A DNA stretch of 64,000 nt from Parafrigoribacterium_A sp035571875. Lineage in GTDB: Bacteria > Actinomycetota > Actinomycetes > Actinomycetales > Microbacteriaceae. The stretch is taken from the NCBI GenBank assembly GCA_035571875.1, contig DATNBR010000065.1, positions 1-64,000 of the forward strand, in the 5' to 3' direction. Positions 34,980 through 43,994 of the stretch are shown here, piece by piece. The notes under the pieces are model-generated. The model saw nothing but the letters and a program-made list of their open reading frames with translations. It was not told the DNA's origin and did not search any database. A program made the translations under genes and the position numbers. Position 1 is the stretch's first letter. The number at the start of each line of letters is the position of its first letter.

Positions 34980-35023
34980 ACAACCTCCTGACAAAGGCGG
35001 GTTGTCACGGATCTCGTTGACAA
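34980..35023 (-). promoter_or_regulatory. recA leader with two competing stems
   Basis: ACAACC (34980-34985) can pair with GGTTGT (35000-35005), while TTGTCA (35002-35007) can pair with TGACAA (35018-35023). The pairings share 35002-35005 and exclude each other. Both lie in the probable long recA leader. The short 6-bp stems could be chance. Confidence 0.3.
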
Positions 35024-35123
35024 GTGCGACGCTACGCCCGACCTGCGACATTTCGTCGCACCGCCGGGCATTCTGTTCACAACTCGTATTCGAGAGCCGT
35101 TGTTGAGGAGCCTAGCGAACATC

Positions 35124-35139
35124 CGAAGGAATGTTCGAA
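35124..35139. promoter_or_regulatory. LexA box of recA
   Basis: CCGAAGGAATGTTCGA matches TCGAACNNNNGTTCGA at 10 of 12 defined positions. It is also part of a wider perfect dyad CGAACAT (35117-35123) ... ATGTTCG (35132-35138). A TAGGCT on the reverse strand just downstream could be the -10 of an SOS-controlled promoter. Confidence 0.55.
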
Positions 35140-35176
35140 AGCGCGACGCGGCGTGTCATGACGCCGCCCGAAGCCG

Positions 35177-35398
35177 TCAGACCTTGCGAACCTGCCCCGC
35201 GCCGTACCAACGACTTTCAGGCACATCGCTCGCCCGACACAGCGCGAGCCAGATCTCGCGGGTGGCCACGCCCTTGCTGATGGCCTGTTTCGCCGTGAGG
35301 TCGCCGAGTTCGCCGAGCACGAGGTCCTGCGCGAGCATCCGTCCATAGGACTCGCCGAATTCCTCGGCGACGGCTATCCAGAACTCACTCAAACGCAT
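35177..35398 (-). CDS. DUF3046-family protein
   Basis: 73 residues from the ATG at 35398 (MRLSEFW); a TTG three codons earlier is less likely. It has the family pattern MRLSEFWxAVxEEFG, a central LVLGELGDLTAKQAISKGVATREIWLALC, and VPESRWYG at the end. DUF3046 is a conserved small protein just upstream of recA in many actinobacteria; function unknown. Confidence 0.88.
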   Translation of the reverse strand: MRLSEFWIAVAEEFGESYGRMLAQDLVLGELGDLTAKQAISKGVATREIWLALCRASDVPESRWYGAGQVRKV

Positions 35399-35508
35399 GG
35401 GGGCCAATCAGGGAAAACGGACGGGGAACACGGATGCCCGGCTCCGTAGAGCCGGGCATCCGTGGTGCGCACCACACCGTGTGCGCACCGAAGTCGTGAA
35501 ATCGCGGG

Positions 35509-35817
35509 TTACCTGACGACCAGATCCGCGTCGAAGTCCGCGACGAGGTCGTCGGGAACCGTATCGGGAATCACGGTGATTCCCTCGATCACGGCCAGGC
35601 GGTCGCCCACCTCGCGCATGATGACAGAGATCGGCGTCTCGAGCGCATCCGCGACCGAGGCGAGGATCTCAGAACTGGCCTCTTTCTGTCCGCGCTCTAC
35701 CTCGCTGAGGTAACCGAGTGCGACGCTGGCCTTACTTGCGACCTGGCGAAGGGTACGACCCTTCTGCAGACGAAAGTCCCGGAGCACATCTCCGATTTCT
35801 TCACGAACTAGAACCAT
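35509..35817 (-). CDS. clgR: XRE-family regulator, ClgR-like
   Basis: 102 residues from ATG 35817, with GAGGGT upstream. The helix-turn-helix is in RTLRQVASKASVALGYLSEVERGQK (21-45). Size, sequence and the location between cinA and DUF3046-recA match ClgR, the activator of clp protease, and in some species recX and other stress genes, in Corynebacterium, Mycobacterium and Streptomyces. In those species ClgR is itself degraded by ClpP. The longer open frame from 35832 reads through its own ribosome-binding site. Confidence 0.85.
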   Translation of the reverse strand: MVLVREEIGDVLRDFRLQKGRTLRQVASKASVALGYLSEVERGQKEASSEILASVADALETPISVIMREVGDRLAVIEGITVIPDTVPDDLVADFDADLVVR

Positions 35818-35989
35818 AGGACCCTCCTCCATTGTGACAAGTACACCGACTGCACCGCTTCTGATCTGTCAGGTTGAGCAACACTACAACCTCTTACAAC
35901 AAACTCTAACCAGTGTGGTCTGTGTGCCTCTTGTGAATCACGTACTGCAACGGGATCGGTTCGGTAAAGATTCCCAACTCACAAGCAGG

Positions 35990-36502
35990 TCATCCGATCC
36001 CCCAGATCCTGCCCACCTGTACTAGTGCTTCGTAGACAACACCATCCCGGATTGCCTGTCGATCCCCAGTCAGAGTGACACCGACGGAGTGGGTGCCCTC
36101 GGCCGCCGCGATGCCGATGAACGCGATGCCCGGCGCGTGGCCATCCTGCGGATCGGGGCCGGCCACTCCTGTCGTCGCGACCCCGACATCCGCCGGCTTG
36201 CCGCCCACGGCCAGCGCTCTGCGAACACCGTCGGCCATCTGCATGGCGACCTCCGGATGCACGGGGCCGTGTTCCGCGAGCAGCGCTGCATCGACGCCGA
36301 GCATGCTGTGCTTGAGCTCGGTGTTGTAGGCGACGACGGCGCCGAGCACCGTGGCCGAGGCACCGGGGGTGCGGATGAGCTCGGCCGCGAGCAGCCCACC
36401 GGTGAGCGACTCCGCAACGGCGATGGTCAGTCCGCGATCGATGAGCTCAGCGATGACCCGCGCCGAGAGTGCGGCGGTGTCGTGCGACGTGGGGCTCGTC
36501 AT
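35990..36502 (-). CDS. pncC: Nicotinamide-nucleotide amidohydrolase (CinA C-terminal domain)
   Basis: 170 residues, a stand-alone CinA C-terminal domain (PncC type) that deamidates NMN in NAD recycling. Signature: IAVAESLTGGLLAAELIRTPGASATVLGAVVAYNTELKHSMLGV, then GVATTGVAGPDPQDGHAPGIAFIGIA. No competence-associated N-terminal domain. 10 nt after pgsA. Often annotated cinA in this recA-linked cluster. Confidence 0.92.
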   Translation of the reverse strand: MTSPTSHDTAALSARVIAELIDRGLTIAVAESLTGGLLAAELIRTPGASATVLGAVVAYNTELKHSMLGVDAALLAEHGPVHPEVAMQMADGVRRALAVGGKPADVGVATTGVAGPDPQDGHAPGIAFIGIAAAEGTHSVGVTLTGDRQAIRDGVVYEALVQVGRIWGIG

Positions 36503-36512
36503 CTTGCCCGAA

Positions 36513-37220
36513 TCATTCCGCGCCGGTGGGGGCGTCGTCGATCGGCTTGCTGCGGGTCGCGGCGTTGACGAGGTACTGGATGCCGGTGGTCAGGGTGAGC
36601 ACGAGAGCGACCGCCATGACCGCGGCATTGACCCAGTGCATGACGTCGCCGATCAACAGCCAGGTGGGCACGAGATAGAGCGAGATCGCCACAGACTGGA
36701 AGACCGTCTTGAGCTTGCCACCGCCGGATGCCGGAACGACCCGGGTGCGGATGATCACGAACCGGAACACCGTGATTCCGATTTCGCGCACGAGGATCAC
36801 GATGGTGACCCACCACCACAGCTCGCCGAGGATCGAGAGCGAGACGAGCGCGCCGCCGGTGAGCACCTTGTCGGCGATCGGGTCGAGGATCTTGCCAAAA
36901 TCGGTGACGAGGTTCTGCCTGCGCGCGAGGATCCCGTCGACGCTGTCGGTCGCGATGGCGACGATGAACAGCGCTGCAGCGACATAGCGGATCGGCCCGA
37001 GTTGGCCTGCGTCATCGAGCAGGAGCCAGATGAACAGCGGCGCGAGCAGGATGCGCACGACGGTGATGATGTTCGCGACGTTGCCGGTGCTCGCGGGGGT
37101 GTCGCCGTTGCGCGCGACCCTTCCGCGCATCGGGTTGGTTCGCTTCGCGGAGACCGGTGGCACGGCCTCGCCGCCCCGACCGCTCGACGCCCGTGACTCG
37201 CTCGGATCTGGCAGGGTCAC
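36513..37220 (-). CDS. pgsA: CDP-diacylglycerol--glycerol-3-phosphate 3-phosphatidyltransferase
   Basis: Commits CDP-diacylglycerol to phosphatidylglycerol synthesis at the membrane. 235 residues: soluble N-terminus to about 45, then several transmembrane helices. The CDP-alcohol phosphotransferase signature is at DSVDGILARRQNLVTDFGKILDPIADK, in the form DGx2ARx8Gx3Dx3D. Begins 4 nt after the ftsK stop. Confidence 0.93.
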   Translation of the reverse strand: MTLPDPSESRASSGRGGEAVPPVSAKRTNPMRGRVARNGDTPASTGNVANIITVVRILLAPLFIWLLLDDAGQLGPIRYVAAALFIVAIATDSVDGILARRQNLVTDFGKILDPIADKVLTGGALVSLSILGELWWWVTIVILVREIGITVFRFVIIRTRVVPASGGGKLKTVFQSVAISLYLVPTWLLIGDVMHWVNAAVMAVALVLTLTTGIQYLVNAATRSKPIDDAPTGAE

Positions 37221-37223
37221 GCC

Positions 37224-39953
37224 TTACTCCCGGTCGGTCAGATTCCAGGCATCCTCGTCCGAAGAGCCGTCGACTTCATCGTACCCGGAGGTCTGCTCGG
37301 CGACCGGGTCGCCCGCGTAGCGGTCCACGGTGGCGGGCGCCGGCGCGTCTTCGCCGCGCAGCTTCGCGAGTACGTTCGGCAGCTGCTCTGGTGCCACGAG
37401 CACGTCCCGGGCCTTGGATCCCTCGGATGGTCCGACGATCTCACGCGACTCGAGCAGGTCCATGAGGCGGCCTGCCTTGGCGAATCCGACACGCAGCTTG
37501 CGCTGGAGCATTGACGTGGAGCCGAACTGCGTGCTCACGACGAGTTCCGCGGCGGCGAGCAGCACCTCGAGGTCATCGCCGATATCTCCGTCGATCGCCT
37601 TGTGCTCTGCCGCGGCAGCGACATCCTTGCGGTATTCCGGCTGCGCCTGGCGGGTCACGTGCTGTACCACCGTGGCGACCTCGCTCTCGGGCACCCAGGC
37701 ACCCTGCACCCTGATCGCCTTGGACGCACCCATCGGCAGGAACAGCGCGTCACCCTGACCGATGAGCTTGTCTGCCCCCGGCTGGTCGAGGATGACCCTC
37801 GAGTCGGTCATGCTGCTCACCGCGAAGGCGAGTCGGCTCGGCACGTTCGCCTTGATGAGTCCGGTGACGACATCCACGCTCGGTCGCTGCGTCGCGAGCA
37901 CGAGGTGGATCCCGGATGCGCGCGCGAGCTGGGTGATGCGCACGATCGAGTCCTCGACGTCTCGCGGGGCGACCATCATGAGGTCCGCCAGCTCGTCGAC
38001 GACGACGAGCAGGTATGGATAGGGCTTGAGCTGTCGTTCGCTGCCCGCTGGGAGCACTATCTCGTTCGCGACCACGGCCGCGTTGAAGTCATCGATGTGA
38101 CGGAAGCCGAAGCTCGCCAGGTCGTCGTAGCGCATGTCCATCTCTTTCACGACCCAGGACAGCGCTTCCGCGGCCTTCTTGGGGTTCGTGATGATGGGCG
38201 TGATGAGGTGCGGCACGCCGGCGTAGGCGGCGAGCTCGACGCGCTTGGGGTCGATGAGCACCATGCGCACCTCGGACGGCTTCGCGCGCATGAGCAGCGA
38301 GGTGATCATCGAGTTGACGAAGCTGGACTTTCCGGAGCCGGTCGAGCCTGCGACGAGGAGGTGGGGCATCTTCGCGAGGTTGGCGACGACGAAGCCGCCC
38401 TCGACATCCTTGCCGAGGCCGATCGTCATCGGGTGCTGGCTGCTCGTGCTCGCGCGCGACCGCAGGACGTCGCCGAGCGAGACGATCTCGCGATCGGCGT
38501 TGGGGATCTCGACACCGATGGCGCTCTTGCCCGGGATGGGCGAGAGGATGCGCACCTCGTTGCTCGCCACCGCGTAGGAGAGGTTCTTGCTGAGGGCGGT
38601 GACCCGCTCGACCTTGACGCCGGGGCCCAGCTCGATCTCGTAGCGGGTGACCGTCGGGCCGCGACTGAAACCGGTGACCTTGGCGTCCACCTGGAACTGC
38701 CTGAGCACCTCGGTGATCGCGCGCACGATCTCATCGTTCGCCTCGGAGCGGGACTTCGGCGGCGTGCCCTGCGCGAGCACGGAGACCGCGGGAAGCCGAT
38801 ACGGAGCGGTGGGCTGGGGGCGCTGCGGCTTGGCCGCACCCTCGTCGAATTCGCCGTGCTCGCCCTTGACCGAGGCCTTGTCGGAGAAGCCTGGCAGCAG
38901 CTCGGCGATGAGCGGCCCACCGTCGTCGCGGATGCCCGTCGCAGGCGAGACGCCCTCGACCTCGCCGGTGAAGCGCTTGACCGCGTTCTCGGCATTCAGC
39001 AGTTCGTCGAGCAGTTCGACACCGAACTCGCCCTCGCGCTTGGTGCGGTCGATGACCTCCGTCGCGTCGGAATCACGCGAGATCACGGGACTGTCGAAGG
39101 CGGGATCCTCCTCGCGCCTGGTCTTGTTCCTGCGCCACCATGGGATCGAGGCCGGGTCTTCCTCCTCGCCGAGGTCGTTGAAGACGAGGCCGGTGTCTGC
39201 CTTGGCGGCCTTCTGCGCGGCACGTTCGTCGGCATCCGACAACTGAGCGCCGAAGAGGTAGGCATAGAGCTCGCGCAGCCGATCGCCGACCTTGTTCGGC
39301 GGAGTCTTGGTCAGGATGAAGAGCGATAGCACGAGGAGCAGCACGATCACCGGCGTCGCGAGGAAGCCGGTGCCGACGGTGAGCAGCGGAGCGGCGAGGA
39401 CCCAGCCGAGCACGCCGCCCGCGTGGGCGAGCTGTTCCATGCCGCCCGCGGGCTGCGGCTGGCCGCCGAAGACGTGACACAGCGCGCTCACCGTGACGAG
39501 CAGTAGCGCAAGCCCGATGCCGATGCGCCCGTTGTCGTGAACGGACGACGGATGCCGAAACAACCAGACAGCGAACAGCAGCATGATGACGGGCAGCGCG
39601 AACGCGACGCGACCGAACAGTCCGCCAAAGGTGTACGCGTCGAGCGCGATAGCGACCGGGTCAGTGGGCTGGAACCATTCGACGACGGCGCCGATGAGGG
39701 CGAGGACGAAGACGAAGAAGGGCACGCCGTCGCGGCGCTCCTCCTTGGCAAGCGATTCCTTGCCGAGAACTCGAGCGGCGCCACCCACCACGTGGGCGAG
39801 TCCGAGCCAGGCCTTGGTCAGGAGTCCCTCTTCTGCCGGCGGCGCAGAAACCTTCGATCTGGCCGAAGGGAGCCGTTTCGTCGGTGCGGTGGCCGTGCGC
39901 GCGCGCGAATTCGTCGTGCGCGCACGCGAAGTCGACCTGGTGCTCGTAGCCAT
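37224..39953 (-). CDS. ftsK: DNA translocase FtsK
   Basis: Septum-anchored pump that moves chromosome termini during division. 909 residues. The Arg/Thr/Ser-rich N-terminus (1-40) is followed by four hydrophobic segments (about 78-94, 115-132, 146-160, 180-216), a low-complexity linker, the RecA-like motor with Walker A AGSTGSGKS (535-543) and LVVVDELADLMM, and the C-terminal gamma winged helix (QFGSTSMLQRKLRVGFAKAGRLMDLLE) that reads KOPS-like sites. First in a series with pgsA-pncC-clgR. Confidence 0.96.
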   Translation of the reverse strand: MATSTRSTSRARTTNSRARTATAPTKRLPSARSKVSAPPAEEGLLTKAWLGLAHVVGGAARVLGKESLAKEERRDGVPFFVFVLALIGAVVEWFQPTDPVAIALDAYTFGGLFGRVAFALPVIMLLFAVWLFRHPSSVHDNGRIGIGLALLLVTVSALCHVFGGQPQPAGGMEQLAHAGGVLGWVLAAPLLTVGTGFLATPVIVLLLVLSLFILTKTPPNKVGDRLRELYAYLFGAQLSDADERAAQKAAKADTGLVFNDLGEEEDPASIPWWRRNKTRREEDPAFDSPVISRDSDATEVIDRTKREGEFGVELLDELLNAENAVKRFTGEVEGVSPATGIRDDGGPLIAELLPGFSDKASVKGEHGEFDEGAAKPQRPQPTAPYRLPAVSVLAQGTPPKSRSEANDEIVRAITEVLRQFQVDAKVTGFSRGPTVTRYEIELGPGVKVERVTALSKNLSYAVASNEVRILSPIPGKSAIGVEIPNADREIVSLGDVLRSRASTSSQHPMTIGLGKDVEGGFVVANLAKMPHLLVAGSTGSGKSSFVNSMITSLLMRAKPSEVRMVLIDPKRVELAAYAGVPHLITPIITNPKKAAEALSWVVKEMDMRYDDLASFGFRHIDDFNAAVVANEIVLPAGSERQLKPYPYLLVVVDELADLMMVAPRDVEDSIVRITQLARASGIHLVLATQRPSVDVVTGLIKANVPSRLAFAVSSMTDSRVILDQPGADKLIGQGDALFLPMGASKAIRVQGAWVPESEVATVVQHVTRQAQPEYRKDVAAAAEHKAIDGDIGDDLEVLLAAAELVVSTQFGSTSMLQRKLRVGFAKAGRLMDLLESREIVGPSEGSKARDVLVAPEQLPNVLAKLRGEDAPAPATVDRYAGDPVAEQTSGYDEVDGSSDEDAWNLTDRE

Positions 39954-40061
39954 GCGATCAACGGTAGCGCGGCGGTCCGTCGAAGCCCGGTTGGCCGGGG
40001 CGCGTGTCAGCGCGTGAGATGAGAGTGCGGTGGATATCTCGACCAGCGCGACCCGCGCGGA

Positions 40062-41738
40062 TCAGGCCTCGATGACCACCGGGACGATCATGGGGCGCCG
40101 GCGGTGCTGCGTGTTGACCCAGCGGCCGACCGTGCGACGGATGACCTGGCTGAACGCGTGCGTGTCTCGCGTGCCGTTCTCCGCGGCATCGGTGAGCGCG
40201 CGGATGATGAGCGGCTTGACCGCGTCGAACACCGCTTCGTCCTCGGCGAAACCGCGAGCCTGGATCTCCGGGCCGACGATGACACGGCCGGTCTGCGGAT
40301 CGATCGCGGCGAAGATGGAGATGAACCCCTCTTCGGCGAGGATCCTGCGGTCTTTGAGGTCGGCATCCGTGATCTCGCCGACGGTCGAGCCGTCGACGTA
40401 GACGTAGCCGAGGTCGAGTTGGCCGACGACCGTCGCGACGCCGTCTTTGAGGTCGACGACGGTGCCGTCTTCGCCGATGATCGTGTTCTCTTCGGGAATG
40501 CCGGTGGCGATCGCCAGTTGCTGGTTGGCCACGAGATGACGGTATTCGCCGTGCACGGGCAGCACGTTCTTGGGCTTGAGGATGTTGTAGACGTAGAGCA
40601 ACTCGCCCGCCGAGGCGTGGCCGGAGACGTGAACCTTGGCGTTGCCCTTGTGCACGACGTTGGCACCGAGCTTCACAAGTCCGTTGATCACGCGGTAGAC
40701 CGCATTCTCGTTGCCGGGGATGAGGCTCGAGGCGAGGATGACGGTGTCGCCCTTGCCCACCTCGATCTGGTGCTCGAGGTTGGCCATGCGCGCGAGCACG
40801 GCCATGGGCTCACCCTGCGAGCCTGTGCTCATGTACACGATCTTGTTATCGGGCAGGTCGGCGGCCTTCTTGGACTCGATCAGCACGCCCTCCGGCACCC
40901 TGAGGTAGCCGAGCTCGGCGGCGATGTTCATGTTGCGCACCATCGAGCGGCCCATGAACGCGACCCTGCGACCGTTGGCGTGAGCGGCATCCAGCACCTG
41001 CTGCACGCGGTGCACGTGGCTCGAGAAACTCGCGACGATGACTCGCCGCGGCGCCTTGGAGATCACGCTCTCGAGCACGGGCCCGATGTTGCGCTCCGGC
41101 GCGGTGAATCCCGGGACATCCGCGTTCGTGGAATCGGGCAGGAAGAGGTCGACTCCGGCCTCACCGAGGCGGGCGAAGGCGCGCAGGTCGGTGATGCGAT
41201 CGTCGAGCGGTAGCTGATCCATCTTGAAGTCACCGGTGTGGAGCACGACTCCGGCGGTCGTTTTGATGGCGACGGCGAGGGCATCCGGAATCGAGTGGTT
41301 CACAGCGATGAACTCGAGGGCGAAGGGGCCGAAGGCCTCGCGCTGCCCCTCCTTGACCGTGAGTGTGTACGGGGTGATGCGGTGTTCCTTGAGCTTCGCC
41401 TCGACGAGGGCGAGCGTGAGCGTGGAGCCGATGAGCGGCAGGTCCTGGCGCAGCTTGAGCAGGTACGGCACGGCCCCGATGTGGTCTTCGTGACCGTGGG
41501 TGAGCACGACGCCGAGCACGTCATCCAGGCGGTCCCTGATGGAGCTGAAGTCGGGCAGGATGAGGTCGACGCCCGGCTGATTCTCTTCGGGGAAGAGCAC
41601 GCCGCAATCGACGATGAGGAGTTTGCCGTCTATCTCGTAGACGGTCATGTTGCGGCCGATCTCGCCCAGACCGCCGATCGGGGTGACGCGCAGGGTTCCT
41701 GCGGCGAGCTTGCGTGGTTCGTAGATCGGTGAATTCAT
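40062..41738 (-). CDS. rnj: Ribonuclease J
   Basis: Metallo-beta-lactamase nuclease with 5'-exo and endonuclease activity on mRNA and rRNA. 558 residues. The metal motif HGHEDH is at 81-86, with further ligands in LHTGDFK and VSGHASAGELL. The beta-CASP segment has PDSTNADVPG, SFSSHVHRVQ and MSTGSQGEPM. Located 81 nt after dapA in the same direction, the frequent actinobacterial dapA-rnj pair. Confidence 0.96.
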   Translation of the reverse strand: MNSPIYEPRKLAAGTLRVTPIGGLGEIGRNMTVYEIDGKLLIVDCGVLFPEENQPGVDLILPDFSSIRDRLDDVLGVVLTHGHEDHIGAVPYLLKLRQDLPLIGSTLTLALVEAKLKEHRITPYTLTVKEGQREAFGPFALEFIAVNHSIPDALAVAIKTTAGVVLHTGDFKMDQLPLDDRITDLRAFARLGEAGVDLFLPDSTNADVPGFTAPERNIGPVLESVISKAPRRVIVASFSSHVHRVQQVLDAAHANGRRVAFMGRSMVRNMNIAAELGYLRVPEGVLIESKKAADLPDNKIVYMSTGSQGEPMAVLARMANLEHQIEVGKGDTVILASSLIPGNENAVYRVINGLVKLGANVVHKGNAKVHVSGHASAGELLYVYNILKPKNVLPVHGEYRHLVANQQLAIATGIPEENTIIGEDGTVVDLKDGVATVVGQLDLGYVYVDGSTVGEITDADLKDRRILAEEGFISIFAAIDPQTGRVIVGPEIQARGFAEDEAVFDAVKPLIIRALTDAAENGTRDTHAFSQVIRRTVGRWVNTQHRRRPMIVPVVIEA

Positions 41739-41787
41739 AGCGTCCAGTGTTCGTGCGGCCCTGATCGGATGATCGCGACCGGTTCAT

Positions 41788-41802
41788 GGGGCCTCGAGCC
41801 CC
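41788..41802 (-). terminator. Weak hairpin between dapA and rnj
   Basis: GGGGC and GCCCC form a 5-bp stem around CTCGA, inside the 81-nt spacer. It could attenuate between the two genes; too short to be confident. Confidence 0.25.
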
Positions 41803-41819
41803 CCGTTCAAGTTGGCGGG

Positions 41820-42797
41820 CTAGCGGGTGGTGCCGGCGACCTTCGGAAGGGCTCCGCCTGCGGCGGCGTTGCGATCCGGGCGGAAGTTGCTGAGATCGAG
41901 ACCGGTGATCTCACCGACGAGCGCGATCTCGTCTTCGATCTGGGCGGCCTCGAAGTCCTCGGGGCCGACGAGCGGCAGTCGCACCCGCGGGGACCCGATG
42001 CGACCGAGGCCATGAAGGATGTACTTGGCCGCGACGGTGCCCGGCACGTGCGTCATGACCGCGCGCACGAGGGGTTCGAGCTGCTTATGGGCGGCGGTCG
42101 CCGTGGCGAGATCGCCCTTGTTCACCGCGTCGACGATGACGCGGTAGGGAGCCGCCGCGATGTTGGCCGTGACGCCGACGAGTCCGGATGCGCCGATCGA
42201 CAGGTGCGGCAGCACGTTCGTGTCATCACCCGAGAAATACAGCAGATCGGTCTGGTTGAGCACGCGACTGACCTCTGCGAAATCGCCCTTCGCGTCTTTG
42301 ACGGCACGGATGTTCGGGTGCTGCGAGGCACGCAGGATCGTTTCGTACTTGATCGGGATGCCGGTACGGCCGGGGATGTCGTACAGGATGACCGGAAGAT
42401 CGGTGGCGTCCGCGATCATGCGGAAGTGCGTGAGGACGCCCGCCTGGGTGGGCTTGTTGTAGTACGGCGTGACGATCATGACGCCGTCTGCGCCCGCCTT
42501 CTCGCTCGCCTTATAGAGCTCGATGGCGTGTGCGGTCTCGTTCGAGCCACCGCCGGTGATGGTCTTCGCTCGACCGGCCGCGACGGCCTTGCTCACCTCG
42601 ACCAGGCGGAGCTTCTCGGGGTCGGTGAGCGTGCTGGTCTCACCCGTGGTGCCGGAGACGACGATGCCATCCGCACCAGCGGTGATGACGTCGTCGATGT
42701 GCTTCTCGACGCCGGGCCAATCGACTTCGCCGTCAGCGGTGAACGGCGTGACGAGTGCGACGAGCACCTGACCGAAGGGATTGTTGGACGTAGTCAC
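41820..42797 (-). CDS. dapA: 4-hydroxy-tetrahydrodipicolinate synthase
   Basis: Condenses pyruvate with aspartate semialdehyde, the first committed lysine/DAP step. 325 residues from GTG 42797 (VTTSNNPFGQ). Conserved parts are SGTTGETSTLT, TPYYNKPTQAG, the catalytic Tyr139 in ILYDIPGRTG and the Schiff-base Lys167 in AVKDAKGD. The upstream extension in the same frame lacks family similarity. Confidence 0.96.
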   Translation of the reverse strand: MTTSNNPFGQVLVALVTPFTADGEVDWPGVEKHIDDVITAGADGIVVSGTTGETSTLTDPEKLRLVEVSKAVAAGRAKTITGGGSNETAHAIELYKASEKAGADGVMIVTPYYNKPTQAGVLTHFRMIADATDLPVILYDIPGRTGIPIKYETILRASQHPNIRAVKDAKGDFAEVSRVLNQTDLLYFSGDDTNVLPHLSIGASGLVGVTANIAAAPYRVIVDAVNKGDLATATAAHKQLEPLVRAVMTHVPGTVAAKYILHGLGRIGSPRVRLPLVGPEDFEAAQIEDEIALVGEITGLDLSNFRPDRNAAAGGALPKVAGTTR

Positions 42798-42919
42798 GAG
42801 TACAGGGTATCGGTTGGTGCCGCGATCCGCCTGCGGGCCGTCCGCCAGAGCCCGCAGAGCCTGTAATCTCGCGTCACACTCCCCAGCCGCCGCCGGGACA
42901 GGCATACCGTGGTGCCACC

Positions 42920-43363
42920 ATGAACGTTCTCCTTGTCTTCGGCACACTGATCGGGCTGGTGGCACTGGCCACGCTGCTCGGCGTGCTCTGGCGAGCGCGC
43001 ACCGGTCGGGTTCGAGCGATCGCGCACGAGATCGTGATCGAGGCGGTGGACCTCGGCGCGGGCGTGGGTCTCGGGGATGGGGCGACGCTCCTGCAGTTCT
43101 CCACGACGGTCTGTGCGCCCTGCAGGGTCACGCACTCCCTTCTCGACGAACTCGCCACGCAGCGGGTCGGCGTCAGCCACGTCGACGTCGACATCACCCG
43201 TCGAGGCGACCTCGCGAGCCGCTACCGGGTACTTCAGGCGCCCACGACCTTCATCCTCGACAATCGTGGCGTCATCCGGGCACGGATCGGCGGCGTGCCC
43301 CGCAGCGCGGAGGTCACCTCGGAGCTCGACCGCATCCTCACCACCGCAGCCGCGATCGCCTGA
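42920..43363 (+). CDS. Membrane-anchored thioredoxin-like protein
   Basis: 147 residues. One N-terminal transmembrane segment (about 2-25), then a thioredoxin fold with LLQFSTTVCAPCRVTHSLLDEL, the redox pair Cys65-Ala-Pro-Cys68, and the cis-proline loop LQAPTTFILDNRGV. Topology suggests an extracytoplasmic redox domain, though a cytosolic face cannot be excluded. Coupled to the DUF4395 gene 15 nt downstream, which also carries a CxxC. Confidence 0.87.
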   Translation: MNVLLVFGTLIGLVALATLLGVLWRARTGRVRAIAHEIVIEAVDLGAGVGLGDGATLLQFSTTVCAPCRVTHSLLDELATQRVGVSHVDVDITRRGDLASRYRVLQAPTTFILDNRGVIRARIGGVPRSAEVTSELDRILTTAAAIA

Positions 43364-43378
43364 ACAGGAGCGCACAGC

Positions 43379-43933
43379 ATGGCAGCCACCGAGCATCCGA
43401 CTCTTCCCGCGTCGAAGGCGGGCCTCGTTGCGAAGGGCGGTCGGGCCGGAATCGACCCGCGCGGACCCCGCTTCGGTGCCGGCATCACCGCGACTCTCCT
43501 GCTCGTCACCATCGGAGTCGGCCTGCCGAGCGCCGCGCTGCCCGCCGTCACGCCTGGCGCACGCGTCGCGGAACCGGCCTTCGTGCTGCTGGCCGTCATC
43601 ACCGCGCTGTTCGCGTGGGGTGCCTTCGCGGGCGTGTCGAGGCATCCGTATGGCTGGCTGTTCAGAACGGTTGTGCGACCGCGGCTCGCGCCGCCCAGCC
43701 ATCTGGAGGATCAGGTTCCGCCTACCTTTGCGCAGGGCATCGGCCTGTTCGTCTCCGTCGTCGGCATCGTGCTGCACCTCGCGGGAGTGCCATTCGGCCT
43801 CGTGATTCCCGCGGCAGCGGCGTTCATCGCCGCTTTCCTGAACTCAGTGTTCGACTACTGCTTCGGATGCCAGATCTACCTGTTGCTCGTGCGCGCCGGC
43901 GTTCTCGGTCGGGCTTCGATCCCCGCCGCCTGA
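43379..43933 (+). CDS. DUF4395-family membrane protein
   Basis: 184 residues, four hydrophobic segments (about 32-52, 66-85, 118-137, 140-158). DUF4395 hallmarks: RFGAGITATLLL, HPYGWLFRTVVRPRL and the C-terminal DYCFGCQIYLLL with a CxxC at 161-164. Genes of this family frequently neighbour thioredoxin or rhodanese genes, so a role in thiol or sulfur handling at the membrane is plausible but unproven. Confidence 0.85.
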   Translation: MAATEHPTLPASKAGLVAKGGRAGIDPRGPRFGAGITATLLLVTIGVGLPSAALPAVTPGARVAEPAFVLLAVITALFAWGAFAGVSRHPYGWLFRTVVRPRLAPPSHLEDQVPPTFAQGIGLFVSVVGIVLHLAGVPFGLVIPAAAAFIAAFLNSVFDYCFGCQIYLLLVRAGVLGRASIPAA

Positions 43934-43994
43934 CCCGCGCGCGAGACCCTCAGGTGGGTGGCTTAAGCTGAAACTTCGACACGAGGGGATGCCC

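Noticed and set aside
35002..35023. ClgR/PafBC-type TTGTCAG promoter motif in the recA leader
   Set aside because: TTGTCAG occurs, but the expected TAnnnT after the spacer is missing.
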